NCBI GenBank assembly: GCA_937926205.1
Contig: CALEYL010000072.1
Coordinates: 124,001-188,000, forward strand
DNA: 64,000 nt
Source of the DNA: an uncultured Saprospiraceae bacterium
GTDB lineage: Bacteria > Bacteroidota > Bacteroidia > Chitinophagales > Saprospiraceae
Reading direction: 5' to 3'
Part shown: in pieces, positions 53,501-60,350 of the stretch
Numbering within the stretch: the stretch's first letter is position 1
Layout of the letters: every line of letters begins with the position of its first letter
Notes under the pieces: generated by a model
Told to the model about the DNA's origin: nothing
The model's database searches: none
The model's input: the letters and a program-made list of their open reading frames with translations, nothing else
Translations under genes and position numbers: made by a program

Positions 53501-54864
53501 GTTGGGATCAGGCTTATAATCCTTATTCCGTTCAACCCGACGGCTCACTCGGCGGGCCCAACTACGACCATTGCAACACGTTTATCATTGTTCAGGACAA
53601 CGAAGTTAACGCTTGTGGCGGACAAAGCGGCGGTGGCAGCGCCATCATGGGTATCATCGAAACGGAAAACGCCGAGCCGGTTGCCAATGTCAATGTACAA
53701 ATCAGTGGCGGAACGATAGCCGCTGATTTAACAGATGCCTCCGGCACCTATTTCCTGAATGACTTACAGGCGGATTATGATTACACCATCATACCCGAGC
53801 TCAACAGCAATCCACTGAATGGTGTCAGTACTTTAGACCTGGTACTCATCACCCGGCATATTCTGAATGAACAGCTGCTGGATTCTCCGTACAAATTGAT
53901 TGCTGCGGATATAGACCGTTCAAATTACATCAGTACCATAGACCTGATTTTGCTGCGTCGCCTGATTTTGGCGATGGACCAAGCATTTACCCACAATACC
54001 AGCTGGCGTTTTGTGCAACGATCGTACGTCTTCCCGGATCCGACCAACCCCTGGGCGTATTCCTTCCCGGAAGTGATTAACATCAATAACCTGGCGAGCA
54101 CCCTGCTTGTCAATCAGGATTTTGTAGCCATCAAAATCGGGGATGTTAATGGTTCAGCGATCACGGATTTCAATGGTTCCCTAGAAGCGCGGTCGGGAGA
54201 TGAAGCGAGCTGGCAAATGCATACCTCCGACAAGCAACTACGGGCAGGCGAAACGCTGGACATTCCCATTTATCCCGACGATCTGGAAAACCTGTACAGC
54301 CTCCAGTTTACGCTGGGATGGGATGAAACCAGTCTGGATTTTGTGGCCCTCCGGCCGGGCATCGCGGGAGCAGAACACATCGGGCAGCGGTTGTTGTCAG
54401 AAGGTTTGCTGACTTTGTCCTGGAATGACACTTCAACGCCGGCCGATGACGCACTGCTGACCTTGACCCTGCGTGCTAAAAAGGCGGTTCACCTAAGCGA
54501 CGTATTGCATGTTGCTGCAGGGCCAACACCAGCGGAAGCCTGGCACGAAAATAAAGGTAAAATGGGCGTTGCGCTCCACTTTGAAGCATCGGAACGAGCT
54601 GCTTTGACCCTTTATCAAAACGAACCGAATCCCTTCCATGAAACAACGACCATACGCTTTTTCCTGCCGGAAGCAGGCGAAGCACAACTGGTTTTTTACA
54701 CAAGCAACGGCGTTGTCCTGAAACGGACGCGCGGTGTTTTTGCAAAAGGAGAAAATACGGTGAAATTAAACCGGAATGAGCTTCCGGGCGCAGGATTGAT
54801 CTTCTATGAATTGCGCACGTCGAGTGGCGCGCGCGCGTTGAAAAGAATGGTGGTACAGGATTAA
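47578..54864 (+). CDS. giant T9SS-secreted surface protein with HYR/Ig-like repeats, dockerin-like and cohesin-like modules
   Basis: The 2428-residue protein has a signal peptide ending LAQC (cleavage after about residue 42) and an Fn3-like domain (43-160). A long series of Ig/HYR-type repeats follows (about 400-900 and 1320-1900; DxCD motifs and linkers such as VEDKIKPICS). A PPC-like beta-sandwich sits at about 950-1075. The C-terminal part has a carboxypeptidase-regulatory-like fold (about 2023-2075), paired dockerin-type calcium motifs (about 2078-2191; DIDRSNYISTIDLILLRRL), a cohesin-like domain (about 2218-2320) and a T9SS type A sorting domain (about 2342-2428; NEPNPFHETTTIRF). It is probably a large cell-surface or matrix protein used for adhesion. 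Confidence 0.9.
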   Translation: MKHFLTTRKGVICFANFKTNLTTRIVPILLLQLCIPTTYVLAQCPVPTNLQTGNIGQNSAQLSWTSQDTPTDNCWTLTVAGLGLADCGSTSQALFQTTVCYINNIPGFNAPVTGMTVVGNQVNINVGGLPPGTSLQWFVSETCDGAAPPNNVSACVASAPFQTLDAQYTVAAVATKPTCPFISPGYVPNGAFTVTVTNGTTCAGTYTVNATPVAGSGPAGSTPPLTTVTTYIGFPAGNFLFANAGAGTYTVTVTETGTCNPSTDPVVLNVVVPNGMDMIQPLFYVTDVIGNILADNDPATAAGVTRNFGNVLVPEGDCGRQDEYYVYGTDNCDGFITSLNAVSATASTVPASIQPGTQVSVTPDGFGFYLVDVHWSIGTSTVSIFGRDAAGNIANNPTGLQLIMTIPDNVDPVVTILGNSQFVIPVCATSITGIVTFQVEDQCNQAINFNNLVVNFGGANGVLNFTGNNYREYLVTFPAAGNYLLSASYTDAFGNNGFIDQVIQVTAAAVNQPPTIQANAETVTLTACQTGAQIVYSFTISDDCAPINIAQVQFNGGGSGLPNLNGAGFFFTDQVGPNTVYFEVQGTVGPAGTYFPLITYQGVNANPTITVLQNANQPADIVLPAINVTIPQCQADVDVVIPVHIFDDCDNPVVPARASFTLGGAAITPDFINAAAGYFEFARTLTAADNGSLLVATYTDAQGLVQTTNALITINEQPDVWAPIVIYPSQDINLELDACDPAITTVPFSVTLSDNCDNAVVPVITLNTGFPVVNTGGNNYAADLPAGNHIVTITATDASGNVRQEDFSINITQDAIGPILLVCQDTLNLALNNACQALLTFDMLLSGTFACLDASDFIIQVVDGNLSNGPLVDGCGIFNYHISLQPGLSIPGFTECWGVVHTEDLTPPLLTCPPNTDQIVLTQSYQEIGGALETTDGTFLPGIDVCWLQFFNPIPAAAPHYYDARTFTVTQTDVYTFDLYDPNGGDWIGGVFHNEFIPQNPCLNAISQQDPGTLALGLGINTQGFGLVFANGQEPRWRISLTLHAGETYTLVTTSFPANFTGAYTWRVYSAGNGQIAGLPVLNTRERRTLFCQDQSGVVLSGLPANVPRCYKTDGDGNVILPSNPQQRQLYLQLLDRLALTGFPNANMATALGGSISDNDRCGFIEICVTETLAQDATCSDVVITRTFTAKDEQDGDFDGVNDTPCSSQPNSAVCTQEIRVHIPHRDAIILPHYTVVFECGEDFAQDANGNPHPDESGYPLVRRAFDVAVINQDYCNLAASYFDTPRAVVCAQGYKFLRRWTLFDWCNPGQTFIYTQTIKVGDLTPPVVACPDNDDNGIPDDLVYSTGTNDCTAAFAVPLPEVSDNCSEWSVLTEIVTTLINGTDTQQVVLHTIPVDAPSRFVSGIPIGCHTFRYTVTDECGNVATKSCSFCVVDETEPFAVCNDDLNISIGGDGHARIYKESIDEGSWDNCNVAQIQVRRLFTRDSLSCAPITPVYSEWGNYIDVYCCDVSHEVTIELRITDGAGNTNTCWMSVLVEDKIKPICSAPQAVTISCDELPANFNAEDTLQVQALFGNATATDNCPGVVTRELTPLSSLNECGYGVIVRRFQAIDAAGNISVNTCTQLITVTSLHSYEIRFPKDAASHCGTPMPDTIGHWKYGCDLLAVSVTDETLVASEDECYKVLRKYRVINWCEYNGVDEPIVISRDEDCDDTPGDEAVWVLRRPDQTYIDRDSLETNANPLAGSKSTQCDGLTNPEGYWRTSRSVGFWEYTQAIKVYDTIAPRVYFVQPPPFCSYDNVDCNVEIEYKFLLSENCTPSDLEMQLFYDEGFDGVIDEDVPEEGIAGQYPKFEVTKQYPIGSHAFVLQLTDGCGNTSRTNLPFQIVDCKAPNPVCINGLSIPLMRADPDTDVDGDGEIDTGVAVIQATDFLVSPLSDCIGPVRYSINLLGETPDVNQTSLLFTCAHLGPQTVQIFGWDQAYNPYSVQPDGSLGGPNYDHCNTFIIVQDNEVNACGGQSGGGSAIMGIIETENAEPVANVNVQISGGTIAADLTDASGTYFLNDLQADYDYTIIPELNSNPLNGVSTLDLVLITRHILNEQLLDSPYKLIAADIDRSNYISTIDLILLRRLILAMDQAFTHNTSWRFVQRSYVFPDPTNPWAYSFPEVININNLASTLLVNQDFVAIKIGDVNGSAITDFNGSLEARSGDEASWQMHTSDKQLRAGETLDIPIYPDDLENLYSLQFTLGWDETSLDFVALRPGIAGAEHIGQRLLSEGLLTLSWNDTSTPADDALLTLTLRAKKAVHLSDVLHVAAGPTPAEAWHENKGKMGVALHFEASERAALTLYQNEPNPFHETTTIRFFLPEAGEAQLVFYTSNGVVLKRTRGVFAKGENTVKLNRNELPGAGLIFYELRTSSGARALKRMVVQD

Positions 54865-54925
54865 GGGAGGGTTTCCTGCATTGGTTTGATTCAGGAAAAG
54901 ACCTTCAATTAGGCTTTATCACACA

Positions 54926-55068
54926 CGAGGCTGTCTCGGAAGGAGCAGAACTTGTCTCGCTCATTGGGAAGGCAAGTTTGCAATAGATCGTGAAATGGGT
55001 TTTAGCAAAAAGCTGCTTTTCGGGGTAGATTTTGCCCGTTTCGCCTTTTGCCTTTTGAGACAGCCTCG
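54926..55068. mobile_element. 143-bp MITE-like element with 12-bp terminal inverted repeats
   Basis: CGAGGCTGTCTC (54926-54937) is exactly inverted at 55057-55068. The similarity extends inward loosely (GGAAGG against AAAAGG). The 119-bp interior has no gene, and no target-site duplication is evident. The size and ends suggest a non-autonomous transposon remnant, possibly mobilised by an IS whose ends begin GAGGCTGTCTC. Only one copy is in the window. Confidence 0.55.
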
Positions 55069-55084
55069 GTTGTATTTGGGGCCA

Positions 55085-55720
55085 TTAATTCGCCAGCGTA
55101 TCCACAGCCACAGGCGTTTCCATGCCTTCCAGCACCAGCGTCCAACCCGCGCCTTCCACCATAAACCGCATGGCGTCAAAGAGTTGGTTGCCCTGTGAAG
55201 CCGCTTCTTCCAGCAGTTTTTTTTCAACCGCTTTTTCGCGCAGCATGGCTTTGGCGTTTTGAGCCAGACGCGTATAGTCTTCTTTGGTGAAGCCGTTGAA
55301 AAAGCTCTCATCCATGTTGGTGAATTTCACTTCGTGGTCAACAGAAATAATTTCTGGCTTTGGCAGGTTGCTGATCCGGATGATGCGCCGGGTGCTGTCT
55401 GCGGAAATTTTCAGGCTTTCCAGGTCGTAGCCGACCAGTACTTTGCCTTTTACCTCTAAAAGAGCTGTTTTTGAGAAATTCCAGGAAGTGGGCAAGGGCA
55501 GATAGAGCGTCATTTTACGGATATTGGTGTCGTTGTACAATTCCGTAAAATTGCCTTCCACTGTGACTACCTTACACACTTTGCGCACCTGCTCCAGCAA
55601 CACCGTTGATTGCGAGCGACTGATGGCAACTTCTTTTTGATTTCGCCAGTAGTTGGCCATCCACACGCCAGCGCCGAAGCAGGCAATCAGGATGAGGGCA
55701 ATGAGACCGTATCTTTTCAT
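55085..55720 (-). CDS. DUF4230 domain protein, membrane anchored
   Basis: I choose the ATG at 55720 (211 aa); a TTG at 55741 would overlap the preceding gene. One N-terminal membrane helix (about residues 4-22) is followed by the DUF4230 domain (about 35-200), with VCKVVTVEGNFTELY and LEVKGKVLVGYDL. The function of the family is unknown. It is the last gene of a five-gene minus-strand cluster and ends 17 bp from the MITE-like element. Confidence 0.87.
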   Translation of the reverse strand: MKRYGLIALILIACFGAGVWMANYWRNQKEVAISRSQSTVLLEQVRKVCKVVTVEGNFTELYNDTNIRKMTLYLPLPTSWNFSKTALLEVKGKVLVGYDLESLKISADSTRRIIRISNLPKPEIISVDHEVKFTNMDESFFNGFTKEDYTRLAQNAKAMLREKAVEKKLLEEAASQGNQLFDAMRFMVEGAGWTLVLEGMETPVAVDTLAN

Positions 55721-55727
55721 GTAATTG

Positions 55728-56594
55728 TTAGTCTTTCGCAATTCTGGATTTCATATCGTATTTCAAGCCTTTATAGCTTTTCAGAATGGCCTGTACCGAC
55801 CCTACCGAAAGGGGAGATTCGATGATCAGCGGAATTTTATTTTCGTCGTCGCTGGCCCAGATGTTGAGTTTGGAATCTTTTTTAAACACATAGCCTTCAA
55901 TGACTTCCGGCCCAAAAACCAGGGTGTTGAACTTGCCTAGGCCTTTGATTTTTTTGCCAGCTTCTTTACCCCGGTAGTTCACCTTCAGCGGCCAGACCTC
56001 TTTATCCATAAAAAGCTTGATGGGCACATTTTCGCCTTTTTTCATCTGGCCAAAATCCACATTGCGCAGGTGGTAAATGATGGAGATGATGTCGTGCATG
56101 CAGTCGCCCGTATTGTATTCTTTGTACTCGGCCACTTCTTTGGTTTTCCCGCGCAGGGATTTTGCCACTTTTTTATTCTGGTCAAAAGTGATCTTATCAT
56201 AAACCGTGTAACCACCTTCCTGGATATCGCGTATCGCAATATTGGGAAGCAGGCTTTTTTTATCCACAAAAGAATCGTACCGGTCGCGAACTTTGTAAAA
56301 CCACTCATAGGATTTGTACGTCTGGCCATAGGCTGAGAGGTGGTATTCGTTTCCCAGGTCTTTGACGCGGAAAGTAACCTCGCCGGCTGAAAGCCACACG
56401 AAGTTCCAATTGTAATATAGCTTGTACGTCAACTCTTCGCCCGGTTGAAAAGCCGTGTTTTCGATAGAGCAACGTTCATACGTGGTTTCTTGAGCAGGGG
56501 GTAATTCCTGCTGGGTTACCGGGGTGGATGCTGTGAAAGCCATCACGCCTGTCAGCAGGGAAGGTATGCTGATTTTGAGGAATAAAGATTTCAT
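55728..56594 (-). CDS. DUF3108 domain protein, exported
   Basis: The 288-residue protein has a signal peptide (about 1-22) and the DUF3108 beta-barrel-like domain: FQPGEELTYKLYYNWNFVWLSAGEVTF (in part), a YDSFVDKKSLLP strand and IWASDDENKIPLIIE near the end. Members are periplasmic or outer-membrane proteins of unknown function. It starts 5 bp after the flippase-like gene and ends 8 bp before the DUF4230 ATG, so it is part of the same operon. Confidence 0.9.
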   Translation of the reverse strand: MKSLFLKISIPSLLTGVMAFTASTPVTQQELPPAQETTYERCSIENTAFQPGEELTYKLYYNWNFVWLSAGEVTFRVKDLGNEYHLSAYGQTYKSYEWFYKVRDRYDSFVDKKSLLPNIAIRDIQEGGYTVYDKITFDQNKKVAKSLRGKTKEVAEYKEYNTGDCMHDIISIIYHLRNVDFGQMKKGENVPIKLFMDKEVWPLKVNYRGKEAGKKIKGLGKFNTLVFGPEVIEGYVFKKDSKLNIWASDDENKIPLIIESPLSVGSVQAILKSYKGLKYDMKSRIAKD

Positions 56595-56598
56595 AATT

Positions 56599-57558
56599 TT
56601 ATGATTTCAAGACATTTGTTTTGACTATAACCCATCCGCCAAGTAACGCAGGCAAGCATAAATTTAGTATAAAAAGCCCGAATGTAGCCGCCAGCACACT
56701 GAACTCATTGGCCCCAAAAGCCGTCCAGATCAGGAGGGCAATTTCACCCCGGGCGAGCAGGCTGATGGCAGGAGGCAGGGGCACGCTGGTCTGCAAAAAA
56801 AAGATGGTGGCAACGCCCGGCAGTGCCGTTGTCAGCCCGATTTCCACCCCAAAAAAGCGGAGCAACAACCAGTATTGAAAGCAATAAGTAAGATAACGGG
56901 CCCATGAATAGAACAAAGCTCGTTTTAATTCGGTTTTTTCATAAGATTGAAATAATGCCAGTATTTCCGCCAATGGCTTCCAACGACTACTTATCTTAAA
57001 CTTCATCGCAACCAGCGCCAGCAGGTCTATATACCAGTATACCAGCAACACGCCGGTGGCCAACGCAGCTCCGGTCGCCGTCACACTCCACAAAAGATAA
57101 GATTCCCAGTGAAAATAAGAACTTGCAAACAGGGCTAGTCCGATGATGCCGCCGGAAAGCAGGGCAACCATCTGGCTGATGCTGCCCATTAAGGTCGCCC
57201 CTACCGCCCGCCATCCGTTGCCGTCTTCAACGAGGAGCACCCTGCCTCCGTATTCGCCGATCCGGTTGGGGGTAAAAAGCGAAACCGCAACGCCGGCCAT
57301 TACCGATTGATAAGCCTGCCAAAAAGTGAGTGTGGAAAAACGCCGGATCAAGCCATGCCATTTCAGCGTTTCGAAACCCCAGTTGAGGGGCATGAGCAGT
57401 GCTGCCGCAAAAAGCCAGGGGAATGCTGTGGACTGTGAAGCCGCCTGCCAAAGTGCCCCCATGCGCTTGTTGTAGCCGATCTGGTAATACAAGGCGCCCA
57501 GGAGCAACAGGGTAACGCCCGCTTTAAAACCAAGATTTATGGCTTGTTTTTTTGTCAT
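56599..57558 (-). CDS. lysylphosphatidylglycerol synthase TM-region/UPF0104-like flippase
   Basis: The 319-residue integral membrane protein has about eight hydrophobic helices and the family's N-terminal pattern with FETLKWHGLIRRF and AGVAVSLFTPNRIGEYGGRVLLVE (in part). It corresponds to the flippase-like membrane part of MprF (LPG synthase TM) without the catalytic domain. A lipid-linked substrate is likely but unknown. Its start overlaps the AraC gene's stop (ATGA). Confidence 0.87.
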   Translation of the reverse strand: MTKKQAINLGFKAGVTLLLLGALYYQIGYNKRMGALWQAASQSTAFPWLFAAALLMPLNWGFETLKWHGLIRRFSTLTFWQAYQSVMAGVAVSLFTPNRIGEYGGRVLLVEDGNGWRAVGATLMGSISQMVALLSGGIIGLALFASSYFHWESYLLWSVTATGAALATGVLLVYWYIDLLALVAMKFKISSRWKPLAEILALFQSYEKTELKRALFYSWARYLTYCFQYWLLLRFFGVEIGLTTALPGVATIFFLQTSVPLPPAISLLARGEIALLIWTAFGANEFSVLAATFGLFILNLCLPALLGGWVIVKTNVLKS

Positions 57559-58679
57559 GCATCGGGATGCTTCAGATTGGCCCAGTACTGGCTTGGCGAC
57601 TGGCCCGTTTGCTTTTTGAACGCACGGTTAAAGGTAGCTTTAGAATTGAATCCGCACGCCATAGCGATGCCCAAAAGTGTCAGGTGCCGGAATTCAGCGC
57701 GCCCCATGCAGTTTTTAAAATCTGCGACTCTGTAAGCATTGATGAAATCGTTGAAGTTTTTTTCAAATGCAGTATTGATCACCTGAGAAAGCAGGGACGG
57801 TGAAATTTTAAGTTTTCGGGCCAGATCGGCCAAAGTGAGCTCGGGTTCCAAATACGGTTTTTCCAGGGCCATCATTTCGAGCAGTTTTTCTTTTAGTGCC
57901 GCAAACTCGAACTCAGGATTGGAGGGACGCTCCGGTTCTGGTATGGGAACAGGCGCCTCAAAAGTCATTTGAGACCATTGCCGCTGTCTGTACCCCGTTA
58001 TGGCTACATAGACAAGAATACCCGCTGTGGCTAAATTCCACCACCAGTCCTGATAAAAATCGAGGGTCAGCAGGCGGTCTATTCCGAACCAAATCCATTT
58101 AAAAACGATGGAAAAAACCATCAGATATAAAAAGTTGCGGTACCATTTCAGGCTGACGACCTCGGTATCGGAAAAGTGGCTTTCCGCCCATTGTCGGTAT
58201 TGCCGGTATAAAGACAGCGATCCGGAAAAGTAGAAGCCATAGGAAAGTAATATACTCAGGGTTTCCAGGGCTTCTGCCACCTGATGGAAGATGGAAGTCT
58301 GCCATTGCTGGACGAAGTATTTGCCTTGCCCAAAAATGGCAATATTAAAGGTAAAGCAGAGCAGCCATGGGATCAGGTGCAGCAAGTCTGCACGCTGAAG
58401 CTGAAACCGGCGGTTGATCTGGCTTTTCAAATAGAACCAGACTGCGGGCCCGAACAGCAGTTGCAAAGACCTGGGAAAGCCGTTCAATTCTTCCCATAAG
58501 ACATTGATGCCTGCAAATCCGAATGTATAGTCCTGAATTTCAAAAACCAAAAAGAAGAGCACCCAACCGAGCAGGGTGTCGGAAAGGCGCTCTTCCTGCC
58601 GCCCGCGCACCCAGAGCAGGATCGCAAACAGCAGCCCGAAAAAATAGCCAAATTGCAGTGGCGTTGTATAAAATGACAT
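57555..58679 (-). CDS. membrane-anchored AraC-family transcriptional regulator
   Basis: The 374-residue protein has about six or seven N-terminal membrane helices (residues 10-235) and a C-terminal AraC/XylS DNA-binding domain (about 275-370) with LADLARKLKISPSLLSQVIN and IAMACGFNSKATFNRAFKK. This layout suggests direct sensing of a membrane or extracellular cue. The gene starts 4 bp after the DUF2807 gene and overlaps the flippase gene, so it probably regulates its own operon. Confidence 0.9.
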   Translation of the reverse strand: MSFYTTPLQFGYFFGLLFAILLWVRGRQEERLSDTLLGWVLFFLVFEIQDYTFGFAGINVLWEELNGFPRSLQLLFGPAVWFYLKSQINRRFQLQRADLLHLIPWLLCFTFNIAIFGQGKYFVQQWQTSIFHQVAEALETLSILLSYGFYFSGSLSLYRQYRQWAESHFSDTEVVSLKWYRNFLYLMVFSIVFKWIWFGIDRLLTLDFYQDWWWNLATAGILVYVAITGYRQRQWSQMTFEAPVPIPEPERPSNPEFEFAALKEKLLEMMALEKPYLEPELTLADLARKLKISPSLLSQVINTAFEKNFNDFINAYRVADFKNCMGRAEFRHLTLLGIAMACGFNSKATFNRAFKKQTGQSPSQYWANLKHPDA

Positions 58680-58683
58680 GCAG

Positions 58684-59580
58684 TTATTTGAAGAGTTTTA
58701 GCCTTTTGCCGGCATCCTTTTCGCTGATGGTAACCAGTGTTTCTCCATTATTGTTTAGAATCCGGGTTCCTGCCGGCACGTTCTCAGATCTGCTACCGAA
58801 AGGCCCAATGTTAAAACCGTAGGAGAAGCGTTTTCCTTTTGGGCCTTTGATTTGCAGTCTGGCTATTTGTGCAGAGTTGTTCTTCAGAATTGTTCGAACG
58901 TAGACGAGATCCGGGACGGAATTTGTGGAGGCTTCCTCTAAACTGCTCAGGGTAGCGCCTTCCGACAGCGTTTTTTCTATTGCTAAAGGATTGCCTTTGT
59001 AGATTACCTCGCCACCTTCAAGCTGAACACGGAGCATTTCGCCGGCGCTCACCTTTGTCATTGCATGACTTCGCTGTTTAACCAATACGGTTTTCGCATC
59101 CATGCCAAACGCGTCAATTTCTCCCGTTCCGGCTGTAATGTTCAGGGTCTCAGTTTTTCCACGAAGCACAATCTCCCCGACTTCAGCCCGGAGATCAAAT
59201 GTGCGGGTATCCAGGTTATTGACCTCGATTTTTCCCCAACCGCTGTTGTTAAGACTGTGCAGGAAGGGGACGCCAATTTTCAGGTGAATTTGGGTCGCTT
59301 CAATCCAGCCTTCGGTCTCGATGTAAAGAATGCCATCACGAACAGGCGTTTTCAGGTAAGGCAACAAATTGTCGTCTGTGGTGATTTCCAGTTTGGCCAT
59401 TTGTCCGCAGGTAATTTCCACGTTGCAGTAAGTTCCTACCTGGATGGCATGGAACTGGTTTACCGTGCGGATGGAGGTACTGACCTTCCCATTTCCGTCA
59501 ATGCGCTTGCCCTGCGAAAAGGAAGGAAAGGGGAGCAGCAACAAGGAAAGGGCAATCAGCGCGCCAACTAGCTGCTTCAT
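58684..59580 (-). CDS. DUF2807 (GIN domain) exported beta-helical protein
   Basis: I choose the ATG at 59580 (298 aa), which gives a clean signal peptide ending FPSFSQ; an ATG at 59622 is an alternative. The GIN/DUF2807 domain (about 40-215) shows the characteristic short beta-strand repeats (VEITCGQMAKLEITTDDNLL, TETLNITAGTGEIDAFG). The remaining C-terminal part is unidentified. DUF2807 proteins are exported and of unknown function. It is the first gene of the minus-strand cluster with the AraC regulator. Confidence 0.87.
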   Translation of the reverse strand: MKQLVGALIALSLLLLPFPSFSQGKRIDGNGKVSTSIRTVNQFHAIQVGTYCNVEITCGQMAKLEITTDDNLLPYLKTPVRDGILYIETEGWIEATQIHLKIGVPFLHSLNNSGWGKIEVNNLDTRTFDLRAEVGEIVLRGKTETLNITAGTGEIDAFGMDAKTVLVKQRSHAMTKVSAGEMLRVQLEGGEVIYKGNPLAIEKTLSEGATLSSLEEASTNSVPDLVYVRTILKNNSAQIARLQIKGPKGKRFSYGFNIGPFGSRSENVPAGTRILNNNGETLVTISEKDAGKRLKLFK

Positions 59581-59756
59581 CAGCGCAGGCTGGAACTGCA
59601 GGATAATCATTTTGTCATTCATGTTTCGTGTATTTTTTGGCAAATATGGGCGCTGACAAATCCTGAATCGCCTCAAATAATAATTTAAGACGCCTCAAAA
59701 AAGATGTGAGACCTTATTTTCGCCTACCTTTCAGTTCTCAACTAAATTGACCTGTT

Positions 59757-60329
59757 TTGGAAAACGCGCGCAAAACACACCGCATCCTTGGGGTTGACCC
59801 CGGTACAAACATTATGGGGTATGCCGTGATCGAAGTGCAGCTCCGCCCAACGAAGCTTCGCCTCATAGACATAGATGTGCTGCACATGAAAAACGAGCCG
59901 GAAGCCTATATGAAACTGAAGCACATTTTTGACCAGATTCAAAAAATCATCCTGGAGCACAAACCGGATGTGATGGCCATTGAGGCGCCATTTTTTGGCA
60001 AAAATGTGCAATCCATGCTCAAATTAGGCAGGGCACAAGGCGTCGCCATTGCCGCAGCTATGGCAAGGGGTATTGAGGTCATCGAATATTCGCCAAAAAA
60101 AATCAAGCAGTCTGTAACCGGCAACGGAAATGCTTCTAAAGAGCAGGTAGCGGCCATGCTGAGCACCATCATGCAGGAGCCGCTGACGGAGCAATACGCC
60201 GATGCAACCGATGCACTGGCGACTGCCGTTTGCCATCATTTTCAGGGAAATTCGTCCGGAGTTGGCGCGACTAAAAAATACAGCAGTTGGGAGCAGTTTG
60301 CAAAAGACAAACAGGATCGGATTAAGTAA
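59757..60329 (+). CDS. ruvC: Holliday junction endodeoxyribonuclease RuvC
   Basis: The 190-residue resolvase has the catalytic acidic residues in RILGVDPGTNIMGYAVIE (Asp near residue 14), AIEAPFFGKN (Glu near 76) and DATDALATAVCHH (Asp residues near 145). The start is TTG at 59757, as no ATG exists upstream of the first motif. It cuts Holliday junctions made by RuvAB-driven branch migration. It is divergent from the DUF2807 cluster and convergent with the CotH-type gene. Confidence 0.95.
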   Translation: MENARKTHRILGVDPGTNIMGYAVIEVQLRPTKLRLIDIDVLHMKNEPEAYMKLKHIFDQIQKIILEHKPDVMAIEAPFFGKNVQSMLKLGRAQGVAIAAAMARGIEVIEYSPKKIKQSVTGNGNASKEQVAAMLSTIMQEPLTEQYADATDALATAVCHHFQGNSSGVGATKKYSSWEQFAKDKQDRIK

Positions 60330-60350
60330 ATCCCCGCTCGCGAACCGCCT

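Noticed and set aside
54961..55311. 116-codon minus-strand frame across the MITE-like element and DUF4230 gene
   Set aside because: Most of it overlaps the DUF4230 gene in another frame and the composition is Lys/Arg/Trp-rich, as in shadow frames.
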